A DNA stretch of 64,000 nt from CBDFHV01 sp965247705 (GCA_965247705.1 CBDFHV010000015.1:31598-95597); one strand, 5' to 3'. Shown: positions 8,657-16,733, counted from the stretch's first letter. Notes: generated by a model not told the origin, from the letters alone. Made by a program: numbers and translations.

Positions 8657-8685
8657 CTTATACGGGGCCAGGCAGGGGAATGCAA
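8657..8685 (-). promoter_or_regulatory. Probable sigma70-type promoter for rpmI-rplT-pheST
   Basis: On the minus strand TTGCAT (8685-8680) is followed after exactly 17 bp by TATAAG (8662-8657). The predicted transcript would have a leader of about 140 nt before rpmI. The site lies between the IS630 element and rpmI, so the downstream genes need not depend on read-through from infC. Confidence 0.55.
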
Positions 8686-8702
8686 GCCAGGGTGCGGCAA
8701 AC

Positions 8703-9840
8703 TAGTGTTCCGCTCGAAACAAATGATTCCCATCGGGCAGGTGTGATGCGATTCTGGGTTCATGGGGAAGAAAGTGAGGATCCAGCTGGCGCCTGGGGAT
8801 CAGGACAGGCTGGAGGCGTTGATCGCCAATGGCAACACGCCGCAGAAGCATGTCCGACGGGCTCGGATTGTACGGCTGGCCGGCGACGGCGTTGGCACCG
8901 ATGAGATCCAGCGCCGCTTGGGCGTGAGCAAACCGACCATCCGACGCTGGCGGACGCGCTATGTGGAGGCCGGCGTGGACGGTTTGTGCCGCGATAAGAC
9001 GCGCCCGCCGGGCAAGGCACCGCTTGCGGCGGATGTGGTCATGCGGGTGATCGAGAAGACCAAGACGGAAACGCCGCCGGACGCGACCCACTGGAGCCTG
9101 CGAACGATGGCCAAGGCGGTGGGCATCGCGCCGTCGAGCGTTCAGGCGATCTGGAAGGCACATGAGCTGAAACCGCATCTGGTGGCGACTTTCAAGCTGT
9201 CCAATGATCCGCGGTTTGCCGAGAACGTCGAGGACGTGGTCGGGCTGTATGTCAACCCGCCGGAGCACGCCATCGTCCTGTCGGTGGACGAGAAGTCCCA
9301 GATCCAGGCACTCGACCGCACCCAGCCGGGCCTGCCGATGAAGAAGGGCCGGGCCGGCACCATGACCCACGACTATAAGCGCCACGGCACCACCACCCTG
9401 TTCGCGGCGCTCGACGTGCTCGACGGCACGGTCATCGGCCAATGCATGCAGAAGCATCGCCATCAGGAGTTCATCCGCTTCTTGAACAAGATCAACCGCG
9501 CGACGTCGAAGCACCTGGCTCTCCACCTGATCGTCGACAACTACGCCGCCCACAAGACGCCGGAGGTCAAGCGCTGGCTGAAACGCCATCCCCGGTTCCA
9601 CCTGCATTTCACGCCGACCTCGGCGTCGTGGCTCAACTTGGTCGAACGCTTCTTTGCCGAGATCACCCGAAAGCGCATCCGTCGCGGCGTGTTTCACTCC
9701 ATCGTCGAATTGCAAATGGCCATCAACGACTACCTCGACCAGCACAACGCCGACCCCAAGCCTTTCGCCTGGACGGCTTCCGCCAGTTCCATCATCGATA
9801 AGGTCAACCGAGGGAAACAAGCGTTGGAATCGCTACACTA
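8703..9840 (+). mobile_element. IS630-family insertion sequence between infC and rpmI
   Basis: Imperfect terminal inverted repeats of about 30 bp both begin CTAGTGT and keep matching blocks through the run ending TTCCC. TA dinucleotides lie at 8703-8704 and 9839-9840, as expected for the TA target duplication of this family; both ends sit in a CTAG context. The single transposase gene is opposite in orientation to the host operon. The element appears intact. Confidence 0.9.
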
Positions 9841-9841
9841 G
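8762..9841 (+). CDS. IS630-family transposase
   Basis: 359 residues. The N-terminal helix-turn-helix contains GDGVGTDEIQRRLGVSKPTI. The DDE catalytic core has the first Asp in LSVDEKSQIQALDR, the second in LIVDNYAAHKTPEV, and the Glu in SWLNLVERFFAEITRK. All three catalytic residues are present. The TAG stop is completed by the host G next to the terminal TA. The gene fills almost the whole element. Confidence 0.95.
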   Translation: MGKKVRIQLAPGDQDRLEALIANGNTPQKHVRRARIVRLAGDGVGTDEIQRRLGVSKPTIRRWRTRYVEAGVDGLCRDKTRPPGKAPLAADVVMRVIEKTKTETPPDATHWSLRTMAKAVGIAPSSVQAIWKAHELKPHLVATFKLSNDPRFAENVEDVVGLYVNPPEHAIVLSVDEKSQIQALDRTQPGLPMKKGRAGTMTHDYKRHGTTTLFAALDVLDGTVIGQCMQKHRHQEFIRFLNKINRATSKHLALHLIVDNYAAHKTPEVKRWLKRHPRFHLHFTPTSASWLNLVERFFAEITRKRIRRGVFHSIVELQMAINDYLDQHNADPKPFAWTASASSIIDKVNRGKQALESLH

Positions 9842-9867
9842 GCGTCGGCCCGGAACCGGACGGCGCA

Positions 9868-10404
9868 TCAACGCGGCGCGATGACCATCGTCATCATGCG
9901 GCCTTCCAGATGGGGGAACTGCTCCACCTTGGCCCGCTCGTCAAGCTCCACGCGCACCCGATCGAGGACCTTCATGCCCAGCTCCTGGTGGGCCATCTCG
10001 CGGCCCCGGAAGCGGATGGTGATCTTGACCTTGTCGCCCTCGTCCAGAAAGCGGACGGCATTGCGCATTTTGACGTCGTAGTCATGGACGTCGATGCTGG
10101 GCCGCATCTTGATTTCCTTGACCTCGATGGTTTTTTGCTTCTTGCGGGCCTCGTTGGCCTTTTTCTGTTCGACATATTTGAACTTGCCGAAATCGAGGAT
10201 TTTGCACACCGGGGGCTCCGCCATGGGAGCGACTTCGACCAGGTCGAGACCGGCGTCCTCGGCCGCTTTCACGCCTTCTTCCCGGGATACGACGCCGACC
10301 ATTTCGCCATCCGCGCCGACGAGTCTGATGGTGGGTACGACAATGTCTTCGTTAATTCGAGGGCCCTTCTTGACGGGCGGCTCGATCGTCCGTGGCCTTC
10401 TGAT
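9868..10404 (-). CDS. infC: Translation initiation factor IF-3
   Basis: 178 residues if started at ATC 10404-10402. The in-frame sequence RRPRTIEPPVKKGPRINEDI is the standard IF-3 N-terminus. No ATG or GTG exists there, because an in-frame TGA lies just two codons upstream. A perfect AGGAGG (10417-10412) sits 7 nt before the ATC. Internal domains include the N-domain (LVEVAPMAEPPVCKILDFGKF), the basic linker and the C-domain (VKITIRFRGREMAHQELG). IF-3 binds the 30S subunit and rejects non-AUG starts, so a rare start codon lets it limit its own synthesis, as known in E. coli. Confidence 0.96.
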   Translation of the reverse strand: MRRPRTIEPPVKKGPRINEDIVVPTIRLVGADGEMVGVVSREEGVKAAEDAGLDLVEVAPMAEPPVCKILDFGKFKYVEQKKANEARKKQKTIEVKEIKMRPSIDVHDYDVKMRNAVRFLDEGDKVKITIRFRGREMAHQELGMKVLDRVRVELDERAKVEQFPHLEGRMMTMVIAPR

Positions 10405-10411
10405 GTATCAA

Positions 10412-10417
10412 CCTCCT
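10412..10417 (-). promoter_or_regulatory. Shine-Dalgarno site that decides the infC ATC start
   Basis: The minus strand reads AGGAGG followed by a 7-nt spacer and then ATC in the IF-3 frame. The strong site and ideal spacing support the non-canonical start and compensate for its weak codon. Confidence 0.8.
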
Positions 10418-10429
10418 ATCTTGACCGCA

Positions 10430-10444
10430 CCCCCCCCCCCCCCC
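10430..10444. repeat. Homopolymer of 15 C (15 G on the infC-coding strand)
   Basis: An uninterrupted run of 15 C lies between thrS and infC, a short distance upstream of the infC ribosome binding site. Such runs are prone to slippage in replication and in sequencing, so its exact length is unreliable. A second 15-C run lies at 52140-52154. Confidence 0.9.
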
Positions 10445-10526
10445 TGGTGCAACGGTGCCCAAACACAATCGCTGCTCAAAAAGCCTTATGCGCGCACTTT
10501 TCCCCTGCGTCCAGCCCGCGACGGAC

Positions 10527-12479
10527 TTACGAGAGCCGTTCGGCCGGGCTGGCCGCCTCACTCCTTAGTCTAGCCACGGCCTCATGGAGCGCAAGAACTT
10601 CTTGGCTCTTGCCGCCGAGGCGCCGCAGCGCCACCTCCTCCGCCTCGGCCTCGCGGCGACCGACCACGATGATCGCCGGGACCTTGGCGAGGCTGTGTTC
10701 GCGCACCTTGTAATTGATCTTCTCGTTGCGCCGGTCGAGCTCGACCCGAAGGCCGGCGGCGGCGCAGTGTTCCGCCACGTTCGCCGCGTAGGCGTCGGAA
10801 TCGTTGGTGATGGTGGCCACCACCGCCTGCACCGGCGCCAGCCACAGGGGAAAGCGCCCCGCGTGGTGCTCGATCAGGACCCCGATGAAGCGCTCGAAGG
10901 AGCCCAGAATGGCCCGATGCAGCATCACCGGGCGGTGCTTCTGGCCGTCCTCGCCGACATAGGTGGCGTCCAGCCGTTCCGGCAGGACGAAGTCCACCTG
11001 CAGGGTGCCAAGCTGCCAGTCGCGGCCGATGGCGTCGCGCAGCACGAATTCCAGCTTGGGCCCATAGAAGGCGCCCTCCCCCGGGTTGGCCGACGTTTCG
11101 ATCCCGGCGGCCTCCGTGGCGCTGGCCAGGGCTGCCTCGGCCCGGTCCCAGACTTCGTCGGCGCCGGCGCGGACCGGCGGGCGGTCGGCGAACTTCACCA
11201 CCACGTCGTCGAACCCGAAGTCCTTGTAGATACTCAGCAACAGGTCGCAGAAGGTGGCGCTTTCCGCATTGATCTGGTTCTCGGTGCAGAAGATGTGGGC
11301 GTCGTCCTGGGTAAAGGCGCGCACCCGCATCAGGCCATGGAGCGCGCCCGAGGGCTCGTTGCGATGACAGACGCCGAATTCGGCCATGCGGATGGGCAGG
11401 TCGCGGTAGCTTTTCGTGCCCTGCTTGTACACCTGCACGTGGCCGGGGCAGTTCATGGGCTTCAGCGCCAGCAGCCGTTCTTCGGATTCGGCGACGAACA
11501 TGTTCTGGCGGAACTTCTCCCAATGGCCCGAGTCCTCCCACAGCACCCGGTCGACCATCTGCGGCGTGTTCACCTCCACATAGCCGGCCCGGTCCAGCCG
11601 GCGGCGCATGTAGTCCTGGATAACCCGATAGAGGGTCCAGCCCTTGGGGTGCCAGAACACCGACCCGGCGGCCACGTCCTGAAGATGAAACAGGTTCATC
11701 TCGCGCCCGAGGCGGCGGTGGTCCCGGCGCTCCGCCTCCTCGCGCATGTGGAGGTAGGCCGCGAGCTGCTTTTCCGTCGGCCATGCGGTGCCGTAGATGC
11801 GCTGCAGCATGGCGTTGCGGTGATCGCCCCGCCAGTAGGCGCCGGCGACGCTCATCAGCTTGAAGGCCGTGCCGAGCCTGCCCGTGGAGGGCAGATGGGG
11901 CCCGCGGCAAAGGTCGACGAATTCCCCCTGGCGGTAGAGGGTGATGACCTCGCCCTCGGGCAGCTCCTCGATGATCTGGGCCTTGTAGTGCTCGCCTTGG
12001 GCCTTGAAGAAGCGGATAGCGTCGTGGCGGTCCCAAACCTCGCGGGTGATCGGCAAGTCGCGGGCGACGATGTCGCGCATGCGCTCCTCGATCCGTTCCA
12101 GGTCGTCGGGCGTGAAGGGCTCGTCGCGGGCGAAGTCGTAATAAAAGCCGTTCTCGATGGCCGGACCGATGGTCACCTGGGTGGCGGGCCACAGCTCCTT
12201 CACCGCCTGGGCCAGGGCGTGGGCGGCGTCGTGGCGGATCAGCTCGAGGGCGTCGTCGTCACGGGCGGTGACGATGGCCACCGGCGCGTCCGCCTCGATG
12301 GGCCGGGCCAAATCCCGCAGCTCCCCATCCACCCGCACCACCAGCGCCGCCTTGGCCAGCCCCGGCCCGATGTCGGCCGCCAGCTCGGCCCCGGTGACCG
12401 CATGGTCGTAGCCGCGCACGCTGCCATCGGGGAGGGTGAGGTTCACCGGCCCCCGTACCAGTTGCTCGCCGTCCATCAT
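10527..12479 (-). CDS. thrS: Threonine-tRNA ligase
   Basis: 650 residues. The TGS domain covers the first ~65 residues, the editing domain has HDAAHALAQAV and later Cys/His positions, and the class II catalytic core includes LKPMNCPGHVQVYK, SGALHGLMRVRAFTQDDAHIFC and motif 3 near LHRAILGSFERFIGVLIEH. The anticodon-binding domain (PLWLAPVQAVVATI) is C-terminal. It charges tRNA-Thr and removes Ser-tRNA-Thr. Upstream lie a promoter, a threonine-rich leader peptide and a terminator hairpin, which indicate attenuation by threonyl-tRNA supply. infC follows 122 bp downstream. Confidence 0.98.
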   Translation of the reverse strand: MMDGEQLVRGPVNLTLPDGSVRGYDHAVTGAELAADIGPGLAKAALVVRVDGELRDLARPIEADAPVAIVTARDDDALELIRHDAAHALAQAVKELWPATQVTIGPAIENGFYYDFARDEPFTPDDLERIEERMRDIVARDLPITREVWDRHDAIRFFKAQGEHYKAQIIEELPEGEVITLYRQGEFVDLCRGPHLPSTGRLGTAFKLMSVAGAYWRGDHRNAMLQRIYGTAWPTEKQLAAYLHMREEAERRDHRRLGREMNLFHLQDVAAGSVFWHPKGWTLYRVIQDYMRRRLDRAGYVEVNTPQMVDRVLWEDSGHWEKFRQNMFVAESEERLLALKPMNCPGHVQVYKQGTKSYRDLPIRMAEFGVCHRNEPSGALHGLMRVRAFTQDDAHIFCTENQINAESATFCDLLLSIYKDFGFDDVVVKFADRPPVRAGADEVWDRAEAALASATEAAGIETSANPGEGAFYGPKLEFVLRDAIGRDWQLGTLQVDFVLPERLDATYVGEDGQKHRPVMLHRAILGSFERFIGVLIEHHAGRFPLWLAPVQAVVATITNDSDAYAANVAEHCAAAGLRVELDRRNEKINYKVREHSLAKVPAIIVVGRREAEAEEVALRRLGGKSQEVLALHEAVARLRSEAASPAERLS

Positions 12480-12523
12480 CGGCCCGTCTTCAATCGAAGT
12501 GTCCTCAATCTTCTCTCGCCATC

Positions 12524-12554
12524 AAAAAACCCCCCCGCGATCCGTGGGAGGGTT
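12524..12554 (-). terminator. Intrinsic terminator of the thrS attenuator
   Basis: On the minus strand CCCTCCCACG, loop GAT, then CGCGGGGGGG, then six T (12529-12524). Nine of ten positions pair, counting one G-U. It lies 45 nt before the thrS start. The left arm, CCCTCCC, is also perfectly complementary to GGGAGGG inside the leader peptide coding region (12592-12598), so terminator and antiterminator are mutually exclusive. Confidence 0.8.
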
Positions 12555-12584
12555 CGTGCATCCAGTGTCAAAGCGCGCCAGACG

Positions 12585-12644
12585 TCACGGCCCCTCCCAG
12601 GGGGTCGCGGTGGTAGTGGTCAGGCTCGCGCAACCGGCTTTCAT
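12585..12644 (-). CDS. thrS leader peptide, threonine-rich
   Basis: A 19-codon ORF starting at ATG 12644 and ending with TGA at 12585 encodes MKAGCASLTTTTATPWEGP. Five of six consecutive codons are threonine (T-T-T-T-A-T). No Shine-Dalgarno sequence precedes it. The -10 element ends only 7 nt before the ATG, so the mRNA would begin at or within a base or two of the start codon. The last codons carry GGGAGGG, which can pair with the terminator 5' arm. Expected behaviour: ribosomes stall at the Thr codons when Thr-tRNA is scarce, the antiterminator forms, and thrS is transcribed. Confidence 0.8.
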   Translation of the reverse strand: MKAGCASLTTTTATPWEGP

Positions 12645-12651
12645 GGCGGTT

Positions 12652-12680
12652 TATATCGGGGAACGCCATGATGCTGTCAA
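12652..12680 (-). promoter_or_regulatory. sigma70-type promoter of the thrS leader
   Basis: A consensus -35 TTGACA (12680-12675) is separated by 17 bp from GATATA (12657-12652). TATAAA also overlaps one step downstream. The predicted start of transcription falls at about 12646-12644, the first base of the leader peptide ATG. Confidence 0.75.
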
Positions 12681-12816
12681 GCGATGAGGAGAGAAGATGT
12701 ACCCCGGCTCGAAACGTGGCCGCCGACATTCGGCAAGCTGCCGCCGTCTACGAGCCATATGAAGGTGTCACAATTGCGGCCATGTCACCGTATTTGAAAA
12801 TCATGCTCCGAACGAT

Positions 12817-13116
12817 TCAAGGCCGTGATTGTCCTTCCGGCGCCGTCTCGAAGGTGATTTTCAACCGTGTTCCCGTCGCTTCGGCGTAACGCCGTAAGGT
12901 GTTCAAGGACGGATTGCCCTTGTTGCCTTCCAATCGTGCGATGGCGGCCTGGGAAGTTCCCATGCGCTCGGCCATCTCCTCCTGGGTCAAGTCAGCTTGC
13001 CCGCGGGCGTCGATCAGCGCCGCCGCCAAAGCGAACTCCTCCTCCATGGCCGCATATTCGGCTTGGAAAGCAGGGTCCTTTCGCCAATTCTTGCCCAGCC
13101 TCTCAATACTGGTCAT
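12817..13116 (-). CDS. XRE-family antitoxin, HigA-like
   Basis: 99 residues with a clear Cro/CI helix-turn-helix: LTQEEMAERMGTSQAAIARLEGNKGNPSLNTLRRYAEATG. The start overlaps the end of the upstream toxin-like gene by 4 bp (ATGA). Toxin-first order is typical of HigBA modules. It should bind and neutralise the toxin and repress their shared promoter. The pair sits next to the thrS promoter region on the same strand. Confidence 0.88.
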   Translation of the reverse strand: MTSIERLGKNWRKDPAFQAEYAAMEEEFALAAALIDARGQADLTQEEMAERMGTSQAAIARLEGNKGNPSLNTLRRYAEATGTRLKITFETAPEGQSRP

Positions 13117-13436
13117 GTGACCTCCTTCGCCCGCTCCAGGGCCAAATTGATTTCCCGGCGAGGCGTCTTCTGGGTTTTCTTAACGAACACCCGGACCACC
13201 ACGACCCGGCGTTCTCTCGCCGTTACGTAAAGCGCCCGCGATATCCCGTCCCGGCCTCGCATGCGAATTTCCCACAAGAGGCCTTCCAAATGTTTGACAT
13301 AAGGCTCTCGGACACGGTCGAGCCCCTTGGACTCGATCAGCTCCGCGATTCGCAGAAACTTGGCCCGCTGGTCCACCGGTAGCGCTTCAAGCTCCCGGTC
13401 GACAGCCCCGTTCAGTGTTTCTACGGTCCAGTTCAT
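13113..13436 (-). CDS. HigB-like toxin of the RelE/ParE superfamily (phage Gp49-like)
   Basis: 107 residues. The segment YVKHLEGLLWEIRMRGRDGISRALYVT followed by VVVVRVFVKKTQKTPRREINLALERA is the signature of Gp49-like HigB toxins, which are ribosome-dependent mRNA endonucleases. The basic residues in RMRGRDG and KKTQKTP fit the active surface. It overlaps the antitoxin by 4 bp. The region just upstream (13437-13465) is AT-rich with short inverted repeats, a plausible autoregulated promoter. Confidence 0.85.
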   Translation of the reverse strand: MNWTVETLNGAVDRELEALPVDQRAKFLRIAELIESKGLDRVREPYVKHLEGLLWEIRMRGRDGISRALYVTARERRVVVVRVFVKKTQKTPRREINLALERAKEVT

Positions 13437-13589
13437 AATATATCATATACGGCATAATATTGCAAGGTTCGGCATTTATCCATGTGGTGGTTGGCTGATT
13501 CCATAATTGTCGCACACCGCGGGGATACCTTACTTGTTTCTCCTCGAACCGCTAAGAGTCCGTCAGGTCCCATGGGTCCCCGGGATAGA

Positions 13590-13666
13590 CACAAGTACGG
13601 CAATTACGGGGCAATTACGGGGACACAAAGCTCAATTATCTCAGCAAGGGCTTGTGCCCCATGATC
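13590..13666. repeat. Short duplicated and inverted intergenic repeat
   Basis: The decamer CAATTACGGG occurs twice in tandem (about 13599-13620). Just after it, GGGACACAAAGC and the later GGCTTGTGCCCC form an imperfect inverted repeat. No gene is visible at 13437-13677. The layout resembles remnants of repetitive hairpin elements mobilised by REP-associated transposases, but no transposase is present, so this is tentative. Confidence 0.35.
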
Positions 13667-13677
13667 CAGGTCAGCTT

Positions 13678-14622
13678 TCAATCTTGAGACACGACGGAAG
13701 AAAGCGCCGCCACCACGTCCGCCCCCTCCAGGTCGTTCAGCCGTTCCCGCCGCACGATCGTCACCGCCGGGCCGCGCTGGGCGCATAGCGCCGGGTCGGA
13801 CGCGGCGGCGTAGAGGACGATGGAGGGGCAGCCGGCGACGGCCGTGAGGTGCATGGGGCCGGTGTCGTTGCCGACGGCCACGGCGGCGGTGCGGGCGAGG
13901 GCCGCCAAGTCGAGAAGGCTGGTTTGTCCCGCCAGGTCGCGGGTGCCCGCAAGACCATCGGCGATTTGCCCGGTCAACGGCGCCTCGGCGGCCGTCCCCA
14001 GCAGCACTGGCGTCGTGCCCCGCTCCCCTAGCCACTGGGCCAGCGCCCGGTAGCGCGCGGCCGGCCAGCGCTTTTCGGGGCGGTGGGGAGCGCCACCGGG
14101 GACCAGCAGGGCGTAGGGTTCGGAGAGGGCGAAGCGGGCGGTGTCCGCATGGGCCCAGGTGAGGTCCGGCGGCGGCACGTGGTCGATACCCGCCATGCAA
14201 AGTTGTTCCGCCTGGCGCTCGATGGTGTGCATCGAGTCCCGGTCCGGGTTGGCATGGGGGTGGGAGCAGCCGCGGGCGATGCCGGACCACTCGGGCCACC
14301 GCCCGGGCCAGAACAGGCGATGGTAGGCCGAGCTGCGATCGGACGTTTGCAGGTCGTAGACCCGGCGGAATCCCGCGCCCCGCAGGCGCCGCCGCAGGGC
14401 CAGCCAGTCGCCGATGCGCCCGGCACGGGGTCGGCGGTCGGCCCAGATGTCGTCGAACCAGCCGCCGGCTCTCGCGAAGTCCATGAACGGTTCGGTGGTC
14501 AGCAAAGTCAGGCGGTCGTCGGCGTGGTGGGCGCGGATGGCGGCGAACGGGCCGATGGCCTGCACCACATCGCCCAGGGCGCCGAGCTTGATGACCAGCA
14601 CCCGGCCAGTGCCGGCATTCAT
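13678..14622 (-). CDS. Glycosyltransferase family 9 (heptosyltransferase-like)
   Basis: 314 residues of the ADP-heptose:LPS heptosyltransferase fold. The N-terminus has VLVIKLGALGDVVQAIGPFAAIRAHH. The C-terminal nucleotide-sugar site contains LVPGGAPHRPEKRWPA and VGNDTGPMHLTAVAGCP, the GT9 signature. It probably transfers a sugar in LPS core or another envelope glycan. It is translationally coupled to the GT4 gene upstream by a 4-bp overlap, so both likely serve one polysaccharide. Confidence 0.88.
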   Translation of the reverse strand: MNAGTGRVLVIKLGALGDVVQAIGPFAAIRAHHADDRLTLLTTEPFMDFARAGGWFDDIWADRRPRAGRIGDWLALRRRLRGAGFRRVYDLQTSDRSSAYHRLFWPGRWPEWSGIARGCSHPHANPDRDSMHTIERQAEQLCMAGIDHVPPPDLTWAHADTARFALSEPYALLVPGGAPHRPEKRWPAARYRALAQWLGERGTTPVLLGTAAEAPLTGQIADGLAGTRDLAGQTSLLDLAALARTAAVAVGNDTGPMHLTAVAGCPSIVLYAAASDPALCAQRGPAVTIVRRERLNDLEGADVVAALSSVVSQD

Positions 14623-15848
14623 CCGGACGTGGCGGCGGGGGCGAGCACCTCGTCGTAGACGTCGAGGGTCTTGGCCGCCATCACCTCGGTGGAGAAGTTG
14701 GCGCGCACGTTGCCGATGGCCCGCTCGGCCTGGCGCTGGCGCGCGGCGCCGCTAAGGGACAATACGACCTCCAGTCCCTGGGCCAGGGCCGCGGCCGACG
14801 CCGGCGTCACCAGGCGCCCGGTCTCGCCGGGGATCACGATCTCCCGGGCGCCGCCGTGGTCCGTGGCGACGACGGGGCGGCCCATGGCCTGGGCCTCGGC
14901 CACCACCCGGCCGAAGGCCTCCGGCGCCGTCGAGGCCGAGACCACCACGTCGGCCAACATGTAGGCGGCGGGCATGTCGTCGCAGTGATCGACCAGCCGT
15001 ACCGCCCGTTCCAGCCCCTTGTCGGCGATGCGCGCTTCCAGTTCGCGGCGATAGGCGGTCCGACCCTGGTCCGGACCCACCAGCAGGCAGCAGAGATCGC
15101 CGCGCCCCAGCTCGGCGATGGCGTCGATGAACAACTCCTGGCCCTTCCAGCGGGTCAGCCGCCCGGGCAACATCACCACCGGCGCGCCGTCCGGCAGGCG
15201 CCATTGGGTGGCCAGCTTGATGACCCGCTCGGCGCTCACCTGCTCGGGCGCGAAGCGGCGCAGATCGACCCCCCGATGGATGACCCGAATGCGCCGCACG
15301 GGCACGCCGTAGAGGCGCCGCACGTGACTGGCGATGAAGTTGGAGATGGCGATCACCCGGTCGCCCTGCACCATGACGCCGTTGTAGCGGCGTTTCAGCC
15401 AGTTGCTGGAACCGTAGGTGCCGTGGAACGTGGTGACGAAGGCCCGGTCGGTGCGCCGGGCGGCCATGGCGGCGCTCCAGGCGGGGGCCCGGGACCGGGC
15501 ATGGAGGATGTCGACGTTCTCGGCGCGGACGATCTCGGCCAGCTTCTCGGCGTTGGCGCGAATGGCCCACGGGGTCTTGCGGTCCACGGGCAGGGTCAGG
15601 TGTTCCGCCCCGGCGCGGCTCAGGTCGTGTACCAGGGGGCCGCCCGACGATACCACGATGGCGCGCCCCCCGGCCTCGACCACGGCCGCGGCGATCTCCA
15701 CGCTGCCGCGCTCCACCCCGCCGGCCTGGCCCAGGGCGGGCAGGATCTGCAGCACCGTGGCCCGCCGGCTCGACGTGGCCGACGGGACCGGCGCCGGGGC
15801 GCGTTCCCCGACCTCGGCGCCGGTGTTAAGGTCGGCGACCACCGTCAT
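14619..15848 (-). CDS. Glycosyltransferase family 4
   Basis: 409 residues of GT-B fold. The N-domain has LQILPALGQAGGVERGSVEIAAAV. The C-domain has VMLPGRLTRWKGQELFIDAI and the GT4 E-x7-E region in STAPEAFGRVVAEAQAMGRPVVATDHGGAREIV. This places it among retaining transferases of LPS and exopolysaccharide synthesis. Its stop overlaps the start of the GT9 gene (ATGA). It is divergent from the alpha/beta hydrolase at 15897 with only 48 bp between them. Confidence 0.9.
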   Translation of the reverse strand: MTVVADLNTGAEVGERAPAPVPSATSSRRATVLQILPALGQAGGVERGSVEIAAAVVEAGGRAIVVSSGGPLVHDLSRAGAEHLTLPVDRKTPWAIRANAEKLAEIVRAENVDILHARSRAPAWSAAMAARRTDRAFVTTFHGTYGSSNWLKRRYNGVMVQGDRVIAISNFIASHVRRLYGVPVRRIRVIHRGVDLRRFAPEQVSAERVIKLATQWRLPDGAPVVMLPGRLTRWKGQELFIDAIAELGRGDLCCLLVGPDQGRTAYRRELEARIADKGLERAVRLVDHCDDMPAAYMLADVVVSASTAPEAFGRVVAEAQAMGRPVVATDHGGAREIVIPGETGRLVTPASAAALAQGLEVVLSLSGAARQRQAERAIGNVRANFSTEVMAAKTLDVYDEVLAPAATSG

Positions 15849-15896
15849 GGCCCCGGCCCCGCGCCCCGCCGGGGCCGGGCTCGTTGTAGGTCTTTC

Positions 15897-16688
15897 ATGT
15901 CCGACGCCGCCGTCATCGCCGATTCAGTTCCGGACATTCTAGCACGGCCGGACGGCGCCTCGGTCGCCTATCGGCGGATCCCCGGGCGGCACCCCGGGGT
16001 GGTGTTCCTGACCGGCTTCGCTTCCGACATGACCGGGGCCAAGGCCGGCCACCTGGAAGCCCATTGCCGGGCCGCCGGGCGAGCCTTCGTGCGCTTCGAC
16101 TATTTCGGCCATGGGGCGTCGTCCGGGGACTTCGCCCAAGGCACCATTGGGCGCTGGGCCGACGACGCGGTGGCCGTGCTGGACGGGGTGACGGACGGGG
16201 CGCAGATCCTGGTCGGCTCCAGCATGGGCGGCTGGGTTATGCTGCTGGCGGCCCTCGCCAGGCCCCGACGGATCGCCGGCCTGATCGGCCTGGCGGCGGC
16301 ACCGGACTTCACGGAGGACCTGATCCCGGCCCGCCTCTCGGACGACCAGCGGGCCCGCCTGGACCGGGACGGCGCCGTTTCCGTGCCCAGCCCCTACGTC
16401 GAGGCGCCGACCCTGATCACCCGCACCCTGCTGGAGGAGGGACGCCGGCATCTGGTGCTGCGCGATCGCCTGCCCATCGCCTGCCCGGTGCGCCTGATCC
16501 ACGGCATGGGGGATGCGGACGTTCCGTGGCGGACGTCGCTTCGCCTGGCGGAGGCGCTGGAGTCGCCGGACGTGGAGGTTGCCCTGATCAAGGACGGCGA
16601 CCATCGCCTGTCCGAGCCGGCGGACCTGGACCGCCTGTGCCGCACCCTGGACGATCTGGCATCGGGCATCGGCGAGGGGCGGATCTGA
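15897..16688 (+). CDS. Alpha/beta hydrolase (ABHD10-like esterase)
   Basis: 263 residues. The catalytic triad is visible: nucleophile Ser in VGSSMGGWVML, Asp in IHGMGDADVPW, and His in KDGDHRLSEPADL. The oxyanion region is VVFLTGFASDMTG. Closest known relatives are ABHD10/bacterial carboxylesterases; the natural substrate is unknown. The ATG at 15897 gives the usual N-terminus. Downstream lies a repetitive hairpin element. Confidence 0.85.
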   Translation: MSDAAVIADSVPDILARPDGASVAYRRIPGRHPGVVFLTGFASDMTGAKAGHLEAHCRAAGRAFVRFDYFGHGASSGDFAQGTIGRWADDAVAVLDGVTDGAQILVGSSMGGWVMLLAALARPRRIAGLIGLAAAPDFTEDLIPARLSDDQRARLDRDGAVSVPSPYVEAPTLITRTLLEEGRRHLVLRDRLPIACPVRLIHGMGDADVPWRTSLRLAEALESPDVEVALIKDGDHRLSEPADLDRLCRTLDDLASGIGEGRI

Positions 16689-16733
16689 GAACGAAACCTC
16701 CACTTGCGGCGTCTGTGAATACCCTTCGAAGAC

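Noticed and set aside
13437..13470. Exact promoter and operator of the HigBA-like pair
   Set aside because: AT-rich with short palindromes, but the best -10 candidates fall too close to the start codon to call.
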